A stretch of DNA of 64,000 nt, taken from contig NZ_JTAM01000025.1 in the NCBI RefSeq assembly GCF_000812565.1, positions 1 to 64,000 of the forward strand. The letters run 5' to 3'. The position numbers and the translations under genes are program-made. How positions within the stretch are numbered: the first letter of the stretch is position 1; each line of letters starts with the position of its first letter. Origin of the DNA: Flammeovirga sp. OC4. GTDB taxonomy: Bacteria; Bacteroidota; Bacteroidia; Cytophagales; Flammeovirgaceae. The notes under the pieces were generated by a model. It made no database searches and was not told the DNA's origin. It saw nothing but the letters and a program-made list of their open reading frames with translations. Shown here piece after piece: positions 8,876 to 18,018 of this stretch.

Positions 8876-9966
8876 TACACAAATAGTTTTAAAGTTCTTA
8901 GAATAGCAATTCCAAAAGTTATTGCCAAAAAGAAAAAAGCAAAAGCAACCCAACCTGGGCTAGCCAAAATAGTAAAAAGAATTTGTGTATTCTCACGCTC
9001 CATTGCAATTTGTTTTTCAGCTTCCTGAAGGTTGGGCAATTTCACATCTGTCAAATGGTTTGAAAGCTGTGATAAAATTCCATTTTTGATAGCACCTTCT
9101 AACCCATAAATAATAATACTCTTATCGTATTGTCTTGCAAGCGTAATGTATTTACAAGTCTCATCCCAATTTAAAACTCTTGTGTTTTCTTGATTACTTA
9201 ATGGCTTTGTAGCATTGGCTGATCCTAGTAATATAGTAGAAAAGCCAGGCTGATATTCTTTTAGCTGCGCTAATGTTAAAGATGAATTAGGTTCGTATGT
9301 ATTAAAAATAGACAGCACTTCCTGATCATTTAGAATATTAAATGTTCCAGTAATTTGTTTCCACGTTTCTACATTTACTTCACGGCTATCAACTTGATAA
9401 GGAGAAACGATGCTGACTAATTTTAAATTGTCATTTTTTGACAGTGCTCTTAATCGAGCATAATTCAAATCCCCATGTTCTTGTACTGAACCACTTATCA
9501 ATCTTTTCAAAACAACTTTACCGATTGACAAAGGTCCACTTTCAACAATTCTAACATCAGTTCCGTAAGGTGCCAAACTCAGCGTAAGTGTTTTCCAAGA
9601 AAGCTGATTATCTATGGTCCATTCTCTAAATGTCTCATAGCGTTTTAATACTGCAGACCCATTATGAGCATTGGGCCAATAATGTTCTCCCTTAGGTAAT
9701 AAAAGCCAAGCATGACAAGCTAAACCATGGTTTTGAAAAAGCTTAATTGCTTCCACTCTTTCGGAGGAAAAATCAGTCAAACCAATGTAAATATCAGCTC
9801 CTAGTTCTTTTAATTTACTAATGCTTGCTGAATCTTGGGCTAACTCAAGAAGTTTAAAACCCTGAACTTCAGTCATAAAATCAATTTTGATTGATTTCTC
9901 CGCATAAACAAAGTTAAAGACTAAGCTAAAAAAGTAAAGTAGGATTGTAAGTTTGATTTTTTGCAT
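8875..9966 (-). CDS. Exported protein of unknown function with C-terminal membrane anchor
   Basis: I do not recognise a named family. A signal peptide (about residues 1-22, ending near VYA) leads into a soluble region of about 300 residues. Its alternating pattern (ADIYIGLTDF, LACHAWLLLP, LTLSLAPYG, LKLVSIVSPY, SIIIYGLEGA) would suit a beta/alpha barrel reminiscent of polysaccharide-degrading proteins; this fold is only a guess. A C-terminal hydrophobic helix (about residues 337-357) would anchor it in the inner membrane facing the periplasm. It lies in the leftward cluster with the putative porin and overlaps the NUDIX start by one base, so it is probably co-transcribed with both. Confidence 0.6.
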   Translation of the reverse strand: MQKIKLTILLYFFSLVFNFVYAEKSIKIDFMTEVQGFKLLELAQDSASISKLKELGADIYIGLTDFSSERVEAIKLFQNHGLACHAWLLLPKGEHYWPNAHNGSAVLKRYETFREWTIDNQLSWKTLTLSLAPYGTDVRIVESGPLSIGKVVLKRLISGSVQEHGDLNYARLRALSKNDNLKLVSIVSPYQVDSREVNVETWKQITGTFNILNDQEVLSIFNTYEPNSSLTLAQLKEYQPGFSTILLGSANATKPLSNQENTRVLNWDETCKYITLARQYDKSIIIYGLEGAIKNGILSQLSNHLTDVKLPNLQEAEKQIAMERENTQILFTILASPGWVAFAFFFLAITFGIAILRTLKLFV

Positions 9967-10017
9967 AAGGGATTTTAAAAAATTTCAACATTAACTTACT
10001 AATGTTTTAAGAAAGGA

Positions 10018-10509
10018 TCAAGGTAATTTTCGAATTGTTACATCCAATACTTGTGCCTGACCGTTTTTCCCTAATTTATAGTTTTTCCAGAAGAAAGGGC
10101 GCATCGCAAAAGCTAAAGCCCAAAAGGCAGCACCTTGGAAAAAGTGTTGTCTTTGATCATATTGAGCATTACCTACTACTGGGTGAACTGCACTTGAAAC
10201 TAGAAAGCCCGTACCAATTAACCCAAAGCCACCAAACAATACTCTAGGGTAGGCTCTAGGAAATTTGATAACTTCAACTTCTGATAAAGGTATTTCTGTA
10301 CCTGATTTATATAACACAAAAGAAGAGTCTTTTAAAGCATAAAGTTCATCTTTATAAACTGCCTTTTCACCTTTTATTTTAAAGATGATACGATCACCTT
10401 CATATATTTTCTTTCGATTTCTTCCATAATTATCAACAGCTAAAAACTTCTGTGCAAAAAGTGGTGCTGTAGTTAGGAATAGGAAAAATAGAAGTATTGT
10501 CTTTTTCAT
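10018..10509 (-). CDS. Small exported protein of unknown function
   Basis: The family is not recognised. The 163-residue product has a clear signal peptide (MKKTILLFFLFLTTAPLFAQ) and then a charged, beta-rich region containing YGRNRKKIYEGDRIIFKI. Two short glycine/aromatic-rich hydrophobic stretches follow (around GGFGLIGTGFLVSSAV and AAFWALAFAMRPFF), which may be membrane segments. It sits 16 bp downstream of the putative porin and 51 bp upstream of the anchored unknown protein, so envelope function in the same operon is likely. Similar small proteins are common in Bacteroidota but uncharacterised. Confidence 0.6.
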   Translation of the reverse strand: MKKTILLFFLFLTTAPLFAQKFLAVDNYGRNRKKIYEGDRIIFKIKGEKAVYKDELYALKDSSFVLYKSGTEIPLSEVEVIKFPRAYPRVLFGGFGLIGTGFLVSSAVHPVVGNAQYDQRQHFFQGAAFWALAFAMRPFFWKNYKLGKNGQAQVLDVTIRKLP

Positions 10510-10525
10510 GATTTGTCATTTAGGT

Positions 10526-12634
10526 TTATTCGAACATTAGCCATCTCACACCATATGAGAAACCAAATCCTGGTCCCATATACCCTGGAGTAGCCCAATA
10601 TCCACTAGTTTGATCAACAAGGTTTAATATATCAGCAATTCTAACAAATACCATTGCTCTTCTCATCTTGAAATTGACAAAAAGGTCAACATTAAAATAT
10701 CCCTCTGTCTTGTAATCATCTTGTAAATGATACTGTTGTGAAACAGGATTAAAAGCCATACCGTAATAGGATGAAATATATCTTGTATCAAAACCTGTAT
10801 ACAAGCTTATCATACCATCACGGAACTCTTTAAAAAAGGAAATTTCATAAGTTGCAAAAACGTCAGGTGTAGGCATCACATCCTGATGTGTATTTTGGGT
10901 ATAAATTACTTCGGCAACTTGTTGTATATTACCTAATTTCAATTTGAATCGTGTACCATATCTACTATAGGTAATTGCATCATTGTGCTGTTGAGGTCTA
11001 GCGAATTTATCGTAATAAATATAATTGTTGATATTATTAAGCTCACCAAATACCTCAAAAGTGCCTCGCTTCCCTAGTGGGACTTGAGGTGCAATATAGA
11101 TCTGCTGCTTAGAGATTGACTCTTTCTTCTCATTCCATGACATGAAAACAGTTGTGAAATGCTGAGCAATCATAGGAGCTAAAGTTCTCTCTACCGTAAA
11201 ACCACCTTTCAGGTATTTTGCATCTACTTTTGCATTAATGTTATAAGCATCACGCTCCAACATTTCAAACTCTGCATGACCAGTTACAGCTCCAAGGTTT
11301 TTGGGTAATAGAAATTCTACATCACCTCCAACAAAAAGCTGATTATCAATAGGAACAGGTAAGTAATCTTCGGCTGTTCTTTGCTGGAATTTCTGATATC
11401 TAAATCGCATGAAACCAGACCAAAAGGTTGGTCCTAATCGGCTTTTTACCCCAAGTTTATTATCAATATACTGATGTTCTAAACTCACATATGGCTGATC
11501 TCCGTATTCGTAATCTGTTACAATTGGAAGAGAAGCATTCGGATCATTCAAAACTGAATCTGGCAACAATCTTAAATTCTCTACAGTATAATCATTGTAT
11601 TGATCATAATAAGCTCGGTTATCTGAAATCTTGTCAGGACTATTGGCGTATTGATATCTATATTTTACTCTAGTAAACTCATGAAAAACTTGAAGCTTAG
11701 CTGTATCTACCAAAGCATATTGATGATAGAGATGATGGTTGTAATTCCATTTAAAAGAAGAGGCTCCTTCAAAAAAGTAATTGGCTAATTGTCCTCTACC
11801 CAAACGAAATAAATCGTCTAGTTGAGTATCATCATTGATTAAAGAAGGAACATTTAAACCTGCGGATTCTGGTCCTTCATGGATATATTGGTAATAGCTT
11901 GCCAACAACTTGTATTTGTTATTTTCGCTTTCATACCTTGTATTCAAACCAAAACCTGTATGCTGTTGTGCATTATAAGAGTTACTTACTCTGTCTCTAC
12001 CGATTATGTATGGTTCACTATATCTTTGAAATAACATGCCGACAGACCAATAGGGGCTAATATTGTTGGAAACCTTACCGCCAACTTTACCTCTATTTTC
12101 ATGTCCAACAACACCATTAAAATCCGTGACAGGAACATAAGAGTTGTAATATTCCCAATCATATACATCTTGAGCATATAAATCATAACCGGTGATTCCA
12201 ACAGATTGTCCTAGATCATAAACCGGACTTTCCCAATAACTTCTCAATGGTGAAGCATTATTGCCTAGCGTTTGGTACCTATATCCATTTTCTCCATGGA
12301 TATCATAGCGGTGTAAGTGCATATAAGAAGAGTCCATCATGTGCTCTTCGAAATGTATTTTATACCAATCGTCTTGTTTGATGTACCAAGTAGTTTGAGG
12401 GCCTTTTAACCAAGAACTATCTTGTTCCAATACAACACCCTCTCTATTAGGTTCGTCTTTGCCGTTTTCTTCTTTTTCCTCTTGTGCAATAGCGTAATTA
12501 GAAATACTAAGAAAAGATAATATTATAAATAAAAGTTTTTTCAAGGTAGATTTAGATCGTAGATAAAATAATCGAGTTACTTTTCTAAGCACATCAAAGT
12601 TAAATCTAATTCGGGATTTAAGATAATGTTTCAT
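10526..12634 (-). CDS. Putative Bacteroidota outer-membrane porin
   Basis: This is a large beta-barrel outer-membrane protein. The ATG at 12634 gives a long basic N terminus, then a signal sequence (KKLLFIILSFLSISNYAIAQ). The mature protein is rich in Tyr, Trp and Asn, with repeated alternating strands, and ends in a barrel-closing strand (FSYGVRWLMFE) with an aromatic near the C terminus. The opening motifs (DTTWYIKQDDWY-like, ESPVYDLG) and overall size match the Bacteroidota 'putative porin' family. An ATG farther upstream at 12679 would overlap the GNAT gene and add unrelated residues. It stands in the middle of the leftward cluster. Substrate is unknown. Confidence 0.78.
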   Translation of the reverse strand: MKHYLKSRIRFNFDVLRKVTRLFYLRSKSTLKKLLFIILSFLSISNYAIAQEEKEENGKDEPNREGVVLEQDSSWLKGPQTTWYIKQDDWYKIHFEEHMMDSSYMHLHRYDIHGENGYRYQTLGNNASPLRSYWESPVYDLGQSVGITGYDLYAQDVYDWEYYNSYVPVTDFNGVVGHENRGKVGGKVSNNISPYWSVGMLFQRYSEPYIIGRDRVSNSYNAQQHTGFGLNTRYESENNKYKLLASYYQYIHEGPESAGLNVPSLINDDTQLDDLFRLGRGQLANYFFEGASSFKWNYNHHLYHQYALVDTAKLQVFHEFTRVKYRYQYANSPDKISDNRAYYDQYNDYTVENLRLLPDSVLNDPNASLPIVTDYEYGDQPYVSLEHQYIDNKLGVKSRLGPTFWSGFMRFRYQKFQQRTAEDYLPVPIDNQLFVGGDVEFLLPKNLGAVTGHAEFEMLERDAYNINAKVDAKYLKGGFTVERTLAPMIAQHFTTVFMSWNEKKESISKQQIYIAPQVPLGKRGTFEVFGELNNINNYIYYDKFARPQQHNDAITYSRYGTRFKLKLGNIQQVAEVIYTQNTHQDVMPTPDVFATYEISFFKEFRDGMISLYTGFDTRYISSYYGMAFNPVSQQYHLQDDYKTEGYFNVDLFVNFKMRRAMVFVRIADILNLVDQTSGYWATPGYMGPGFGFSYGVRWLMFE

Positions 12635-12666
12635 TAAAAAATGATAAAATACATTCTGAAAAATAA

Positions 12667-13125
12667 CTATTTCAGCCATTCATACATATCATAATGCTCT
12701 TTTGTCATTCCCATTGCCTTATAGGTCTTTTGAGCTCTATCGTTATTTTTTTCAACATACAGTCTTAATCCCATTAATTCGTCAGATGATTCTACCTCAT
12801 TTTTCACAAATTCATACATAGCACTAAAGATTCCTTTACGTCTATATTCTTCAATTACAAACAATGAATGTATCCAAATCACATTACCGCACCGCCAGTC
12901 AGACCATTCATATAGATTGAGCATTGAGGCAATACATTTACCATTGTCTTCTACTATGACATATCTTCCGAGCGATTGGTTGTCAAATATATGTTGAACT
13001 CCTTTTTTTACTGTATCTAAATCGAGAGATAGATCTTCCGTTTCCATTGCCATATTTACTTGAAATTCGGCAATTGTATTGATTAAACTTCTATCTGAAG
13101 CAACCTTTATAGTATAATTAGACAT
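12667..13125 (-). CDS. GNAT family N-acetyltransferase
   Basis: This is a single GNAT domain of 152 residues that would transfer an acetyl group from acetyl-CoA to an amine. The acetyl-CoA loop is seen in VIEEYRRKGIFSAMY (the R/Q-x-x-G-x-G/A type), preceded by a strand IWIHSLFV. The C-terminal LRLYVEKNNDRAQKTYKAMGM is the typical 'N..A...Y...GF' ending. Its ATG overlaps the end of the YihY gene by 8 bp, so the two are probably translationally coupled. The substrate is unknown. Confidence 0.85.
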   Translation of the reverse strand: MSNYTIKVASDRSLINTIAEFQVNMAMETEDLSLDLDTVKKGVQHIFDNQSLGRYVIVEDNGKCIASMLNLYEWSDWRCGNVIWIHSLFVIEEYRRKGIFSAMYEFVKNEVESSDELMGLRLYVEKNNDRAQKTYKAMGMTKEHYDMYEWLK

Positions 13126-13912
13126 TCTTTTTTATTTTCTTTTGTTGTAGTATGCCTTGTCCATATTTGTGGGCATAGGCATAGGTAAATTCTGCTCCGT
13201 AAAACATCACTTGGACGGAGTAAAAAGTCCAAGCCATTACAATAATAATAGGTGACCCTGCTCCCCAACTGGAAGCAGTTTGCATATGTGCTAAATAATA
13301 TCGTATTCCGTATTGTCCTAATTGAAAAAGTATAGTGGTTACTAATCCACCTATAAAGGCATCCTTCCAATTGATCTTCACATCTGGGATGAATTTAAAT
13401 ATTCCAGAAAAAAGAGTAAATGAGATGGTCATTGTAGATAAGAACCTTATCACCGTAATAACCTGAATTGCTGCAACAGGTAACCATTCTTTTAAATATG
13501 AGGATGCAAAACTGATTGATGTATCTATGGCAATAAGTATCAGAAAAATCATCCCTAAACCCAAAACCATACAAAAAGCAATTAGGCGGTCCATAATTAA
13601 CTCTTTAATTTTAGTCTGGCTTTGTGGTACTTTCCAAAACTTATTTAAGGCTATTTTTAAGGTGTGAAAAGAGAGGGTAGAAGTAAATAATAGTGTTCCT
13701 ATACTTATTAATGTAGATACTGTATTATCTATCTTCAAAGCGGTAAGACTATTGATCATTGACTCTAAATGTTGAGCTACGACATCACCAGCCACTAATT
13801 CTAGCTCTTCCATCATACCTTCTTTGAGTTTATTCTCATCGAAAAATAAACTTAAACCTGAGAATAATAAGTTCAAACCCGCAGGTAAAGAAATGATAGT
13901 GTAATACGCCAA
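13118..13912 (-). CDS. YihY/BrkB family inner-membrane protein lacking a normal start codon
   Basis: This polytopic membrane protein (about six hydrophobic helices) belongs to the YihY/virulence factor BrkB family, whose function is poorly known. The listed start is a TTG lying inside the conserved family motif SLAYYTIISLP, so it cannot be the true N terminus. The same frame stays open upstream for 43 more codons to a TAG at 14044-14042. It encodes the missing family N-terminal helix (KVSEIFELIKEAWNEF, then HAYIYGSS) without any ATG, GTG or TTG. Either translation begins at a rare AUA/AUC/AUU codon (for example near 14038 or 14023) or the start has been lost by mutation or sequence error. It heads the leftward cluster. 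Confidence 0.72.
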   Translation of the reverse strand: MAYYTIISLPAGLNLLFSGLSLFFDENKLKEGMMEELELVAGDVVAQHLESMINSLTALKIDNTVSTLISIGTLLFTSTLSFHTLKIALNKFWKVPQSQTKIKELIMDRLIAFCMVLGLGMIFLILIAIDTSISFASSYLKEWLPVAAIQVITVIRFLSTMTISFTLFSGIFKFIPDVKINWKDAFIGGLVTTILFQLGQYGIRYYLAHMQTASSWGAGSPIIIVMAWTFYSVQVMFYGAEFTYAYAHKYGQGILQQKKIKKNV

Positions 13913-14337
13913 AGATGAACCGTAAATGTAAGCATGATCTAGGTTGAATTCGTTCCATGCTTCTTTAATTAATTCAAAGATTTCACTTACCTTTCTCCCT
14001 ATGAAGTAATTTTGTAATATGTTTATATATTTTCTGATACTCTATTATTTAAAAAAGTGAAAAAATTTAGTTTCAATAGAATTGACTGAAAATGATTTTT
14101 TTACAATAAAAAGTTTTTAAATCAACGTAAAAATACAATTCTTGATTAAATTAGCACGTAAGTTAATGTATTTTTATAACAGCACTTGTTTGAAATAACT
14201 TTTTAGTGATGAATGAACTATTTCAGCTTATAAGTTTTTCAAAATGGATGTCTACTTTTAATACTCAAAAAGGAATTGTAAAACAAGTCAATAGAATCAT
14301 GTTTACTTTTTTGACTCAAACGAGAAAATTTACTCTT
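13913..14337. other. Divergent intergenic region with the 5' part of YihY
   Basis: Bases 13913-14041 encode in frame (minus strand) the missing N-terminal residues of the YihY protein. The rest, about 300 bp, is very AT-rich and should hold divergent promoters for the YihY cluster and the WD40-caspase gene. Bases 14206-14337 are an open in-frame extension of the caspase gene that I regard as leader. No hairpin or RNA gene stands out. Confidence 0.5.
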
Positions 14338-17244
14338 ATGAATAATATTCTTACTACCCTTGTTATTTTTTTACTATGCATTGGGAATTTATATTCTCAA
14401 GAGAAAAATACTTACTTAGTTATCGATGCCAAAGGACACTCATCACTTGTAAGAAAAGTAGCCTTTACCTCCAATAATCAAAATATTATTTCAGTATCCG
14501 AAGACAAGACCATTAGAGTGTGGGATTTAAAGTCCAATGCTTTGATTAAAACATTATGGGGACAACATACAGAAGGAAAAGAAGGAAGATACAACGCCTT
14601 AGCTTTAGCTCCTAATAGCAGTATTGTTGCAGTAGGGGGATTTTTAGAAAATAATGAAATTAGAATTATAGATCTTAGAAGTGGAAAACAGATCGCATCA
14701 TTATTAGGACATGAAAATGTGATTACAGATTTAAAGTTCTCTTCTGATGGACAATGGTTAGCTTCAGCAAGTGCTGATAAGACGGCAAAAATATGGTATA
14801 TTCCAGAGTTAGGTGAAGAGGGTTTTAACGATGAACCCTATGAGAAATTGACAATCAATGATCATTCAGATATCGTATATAATATCGATTTTTCTGAAGA
14901 TAAAACGAAGCTTGTTACTTGTTCTTTTGATGGAAGTGTAAAACTCTATTCCATGGCTGTTGCAATGAGCAATGCGAGCCTTGTAAAAGTCTGGGAGACG
15001 AATAGCAAATTTACGAATGTAGATATTTCAAATGATAATCAGTATGTAGTAGCAGGACAAACCAATGGTAAAGTCATTGTTTGGAATACAAATGGAACTG
15101 AAGTAGCGACACTTTCTGATACAAAAGGTTTTATCAGTAGCTTAAATTTTTCAGAGGACGGTGAAAAGTTAATGGTCACTGATGCCAAGGGAAATGTTTA
15201 TTTTTATAGCACTGATGTTTGGTTGAAGAGAGATACTTTTAATGTAAAAGATAGATTAATAACCGCTGCTGCATTTGCTAATAAATCATCGGAATATGCA
15301 GTAATTGCTACTGGTTCAGAAGGGAATATAAAATTATGGGATTTAAAGAAGAAAAAGATCATTCGGGACTTTAAGGGTGAAGGTATTTCTAATAAAAGAA
15401 TTGGAAGAAGTGACAAACTCAACTTCTCTCTTTCCATTACACCAAAAAACAAACAGCCCTACAACAAGACCTTTGATTTTGAAACGCTCACAATGGGGCT
15501 TCAAAAGCCAACACAAACGGATTTCAAAATGTCCGAAATCCAACAAAATGGTCTTCTACTGAAAAAACTCAATGCTTATGCTTTACAATGCGGCACCACT
15601 CAAATTCAAAATGATAAAAACAGAGATAAAGGGATTAATGCCTATTGTTTTACCCCTTCAGATGATATTGTTGTTGCAAGTGGCGGTTCTTTAAAGCTCT
15701 ACTCTAACACAGGAAATCTAATTAGATCTTTTAAAGGTCACAGTGGCTCAGTAACAACAGCTAATGTCTCCAAAGAAGGGAAGTACTTAATATCATCAAG
15801 TACAGATCAAACGACGAAGATTTGGAATTTACAAACTGGAGAGTTGTTAGCATCGTTGTTTGTGAGTACTTCAAATGATTGGGTATGTTGGTCTCCCCAT
15901 GGATATTATCATGCTTCAGCAGGTGGTGAAAAATATATTGGATGGCTTAAGAACAATGGAGTTGGCAATCTTGCGACTTATTATCCTGTAAGTTTTGCCT
16001 CAAAAGAATTTCATAAGAAAGATATTCTAATAAAGATTATACAATTAGGTTCGTTTGAAGCAGCACAGAAAGAAATGATGTTTACAACTGTAGCTTTATC
16101 AAATGTTGTAGCTCAACAACCTAAAATCAATTGGATTTCTCCAACTTTCACCAACAATGTTCATGAGATTGGAGGTCATGCGAAGATAGAAGCCAAAGTG
16201 GAGAGTTCGTCTAAACTAAAATCTTTGAAATTATTAATTGATGGTAGACCGACTGTTATTCCTTTAGATGATCTTGTACAAGAAGAAGGGAAGTATATTT
16301 ATTCAATAAACACGGAAGTTAAAGTAGAGAAAGAGGAAGTGAACTTTCAAATTTTTGCGGCTAACACTACCACTAAAATTACTTCAGATGCTAGAAAAGT
16401 TGTTTCTGGTGGCCCTGTAAAAGATAGTTCATTAGATATGGGTTTTGATTTGGAAGCAATGTTTAACACTGCAGAAAACAAAGCATCACATAAAACAAAT
16501 ATTTATCTATTAGCGATTGGTGTCTCCAAATATCAAAACTCCGAATTAGATTTAACTTTTGCTGATAATGATGCTGTAGCAATAGCAGATATCTATAGTA
16601 AACAAAGGGACGGAAGTGTGTTCAATGAAGTCAATATAAAAAAATTAACCAACGAAGAAGCTAATAAATCTAACATTGTAGAAGGATTTAAATGGCTCTC
16701 TGAAAATGCCACTTCAAAAGATTTAGCTATTGTATTCATTGCATCACATGGTTTAAATTATGAAGACAACTTTTACATTATTCCACATGATGTAAAACTA
16801 GATGATGTTAAAAATACAGCCGTAAGTTGGTCGGACTGCTCCAATGTAATGGCATCTTTACCCTCACAAGTATTGATGTATGTAGATGCTTGTAACAGTG
16901 GTCAACTCGGAAAAGATATCACAAGATCGGACAATACGGAAAGTATAAGACAATTATCCTCTGACGAGAATGGTGTTGTTATTATGTCCGGTTCAACAGG
17001 TAACGAAAGTTCTTTGGAATCTCCAAAATGGCAACATGGAGCATTTACTGCCGCTCTAATTGATGGATTAGGTGAGGGCAAGGCCGATTATTCACGAGAT
17101 AATATTATTTCATTAAGAGAGCTTGATTTGTTTATTGCCATGAAAGTGGATGAGTTAACAGAAGGAAAGCAACACCCAACCACGCAAAAACCAAGTACAA
17201 TTAGTTCGATGACAATTGGTGTAACGATTGGTGAAGGTAATTAA
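14338..17244 (+). CDS. Exported WD40-repeat protein with C-terminal caspase-like (peptidase C14) domain
   Basis: The ATG at 14338 gives a clean signal peptide (MNNILTTLVIFLLCIGNLYSQ). Farther upstream in-frame starts would bury it, so they are rejected. After it come two groups of WD40 repeats (about residues 30-350 and 440-520), with typical endings such as DKTIRVWDL, DKTAKIWYI and DQTTKIWNL. A short beta-rich linker follows, then a caspase fold at about 720-960. The catalytic dyad is visible: His in IVFIASHGLNYED and Cys in LMYVDACNSGQLG. This makes it a probable protease exported to the periplasm or surface, with a propeller for protein binding. No partner gene is adjacent; a terminator follows 50 bp after the stop. 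Confidence 0.87.
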   Translation: MNNILTTLVIFLLCIGNLYSQEKNTYLVIDAKGHSSLVRKVAFTSNNQNIISVSEDKTIRVWDLKSNALIKTLWGQHTEGKEGRYNALALAPNSSIVAVGGFLENNEIRIIDLRSGKQIASLLGHENVITDLKFSSDGQWLASASADKTAKIWYIPELGEEGFNDEPYEKLTINDHSDIVYNIDFSEDKTKLVTCSFDGSVKLYSMAVAMSNASLVKVWETNSKFTNVDISNDNQYVVAGQTNGKVIVWNTNGTEVATLSDTKGFISSLNFSEDGEKLMVTDAKGNVYFYSTDVWLKRDTFNVKDRLITAAAFANKSSEYAVIATGSEGNIKLWDLKKKKIIRDFKGEGISNKRIGRSDKLNFSLSITPKNKQPYNKTFDFETLTMGLQKPTQTDFKMSEIQQNGLLLKKLNAYALQCGTTQIQNDKNRDKGINAYCFTPSDDIVVASGGSLKLYSNTGNLIRSFKGHSGSVTTANVSKEGKYLISSSTDQTTKIWNLQTGELLASLFVSTSNDWVCWSPHGYYHASAGGEKYIGWLKNNGVGNLATYYPVSFASKEFHKKDILIKIIQLGSFEAAQKEMMFTTVALSNVVAQQPKINWISPTFTNNVHEIGGHAKIEAKVESSSKLKSLKLLIDGRPTVIPLDDLVQEEGKYIYSINTEVKVEKEEVNFQIFAANTTTKITSDARKVVSGGPVKDSSLDMGFDLEAMFNTAENKASHKTNIYLLAIGVSKYQNSELDLTFADNDAVAIADIYSKQRDGSVFNEVNIKKLTNEEANKSNIVEGFKWLSENATSKDLAIVFIASHGLNYEDNFYIIPHDVKLDDVKNTAVSWSDCSNVMASLPSQVLMYVDACNSGQLGKDITRSDNTESIRQLSSDENGVVIMSGSTGNESSLESPKWQHGAFTAALIDGLGEGKADYSRDNIISLRELDLFIAMKVDELTEGKQHPTTQKPSTISSMTIGVTIGEGN

Positions 17245-17290
17245 AAGAAGCTAAAGTTTGTGTAGAAATTCACAATACAAACCTTTATAG

Positions 17291-17324
17291 AAATAGCAGT
17301 CTAGTAATAGGCTGCTATTTTTTT
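17291..17324 (+). terminator. Intrinsic terminator of the WD40-caspase gene
   Basis: AAATAGCAG pairs with CTGCTATTT across a 12-nt loop and runs into TTTT on the plus strand. Confidence 0.8.
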
Positions 17325-17380
17325 GTAAAATAATAGTTTAAATATATGTAAATATAATAAAAGACTAATTTATCTTTTAT

Positions 17381-17388
17381 TATATTTG
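17381..17388 (+). promoter_or_regulatory. Candidate -7 box for the YecH-like gene
   Basis: TATATTTG matches the Bacteroidota TAnnTTTG -7 consensus exactly and lies 30 bp before the ATG at 17418. A convincing -33 TTG was not seen. Confidence 0.4.
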
Positions 17389-17417
17389 TTGCATACAAAA
17401 ACAAAACAAAGTTTAAG

Positions 17418-17672
17418 ATGAATACTACACACATACATGAAGTAATATTTTTGGTTCAAGACAATGACGGTGTTTATACTGAAGAAGGATTAAATCAAGC
17501 AATTGCAGAAAAAATGGGAGAGGACGTTCATTTTGTAGCCTGTTCAGGTATTCCATTTCCAAAAGAAGAAGCGTTATCATTCTTAGTAGAAAGAAGTAAG
17601 GTATTTGTCAACGAACAGGGGAAAGTTGAAGTTCATCCAACAATGAAAATGTGTGACTCACATACAAGATAA
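17418..17672 (+). CDS. YecH-like (DUF2492) small metal-binding protein
   Basis: The 84-residue protein matches the YecH/DUF2492 family along its length. It has HEVIFLV near the start, YTEEGLNQAIAEKMGED, then FVACSG with a conserved Cys, a FLVERSKVF segment, and a C-terminal MKMCDSH with Cys and His. Members are small cytoplasmic proteins thought to bind metal through these Cys/His residues, but their role is not established. The gene stands alone between two intrinsic terminators, so it is a single-gene transcript. Confidence 0.8.
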   Translation: MNTTHIHEVIFLVQDNDGVYTEEGLNQAIAEKMGEDVHFVACSGIPFPKEEALSFLVERSKVFVNEQGKVEVHPTMKMCDSHTR

Positions 17673-17706
17673 TGTAGATCAATTTGACATCAGGTTACAT
17701 TACACT

Positions 17707-17733
17707 AAAAGGGATTTTCATCCCTTTTTTTTT
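17707..17733 (+). terminator. Intrinsic terminator of the YecH-like gene
   Basis: AAAAGGGAT and ATCCCTTTT form a tight stem with a TTTC loop and a run of nine T. Confidence 0.88.
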
Positions 17734-18018
17734 ATGCTTCAAATCATTCTATTGTTTGTAATGGTATTTCCTGTAATTTTTAAAATAAAAAATAATTACC
17801 TTATAGTAGAATAAGAGGAAATCGTAAAAAAGTCACTATTTAATATAAACAACGATTTCCAGCCAATTGCCTCTACTATTCTAGGTATTAAAGCACAAGA
17901 CATTACTTAGGACTGTCTAAGTTTAAAACTCACATCCCGCAAGCACAAAACACTTATGGAGGTTGCTTATTCTCTAAACCAAAAATCACTATATTTACTC
18001 CATAAACGAACAACAGTT
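17734..18018. other. Intergenic region upstream of the Rpn gene
   Basis: About 285 bp without a convincing gene. It holds an imperfect inverted repeat: GGAAATCGT near 17818-17827 pairs with ACGATTTCC near 17852-17860. The outer flanks pair loosely (GTAGAATAAGAGG against CCTCTACTATTCT). This could be a stem-loop in the leader of the Rpn mRNA or a trace of a mobile-element end. Confidence 0.4.

Noticed and set aside
14206-14337. Longer N terminus of the WD40-caspase protein
   Set aside because: It would place a clear signal peptide 44 residues inside the protein; the ATG at 14338 is more sensible.
17956-18018. ATG at 17956 as the start of the Rpn protein
   Set aside because: The family begins at RYINPFTDFGFK; the extra 21 residues are unlike it and overlap leader sequence.
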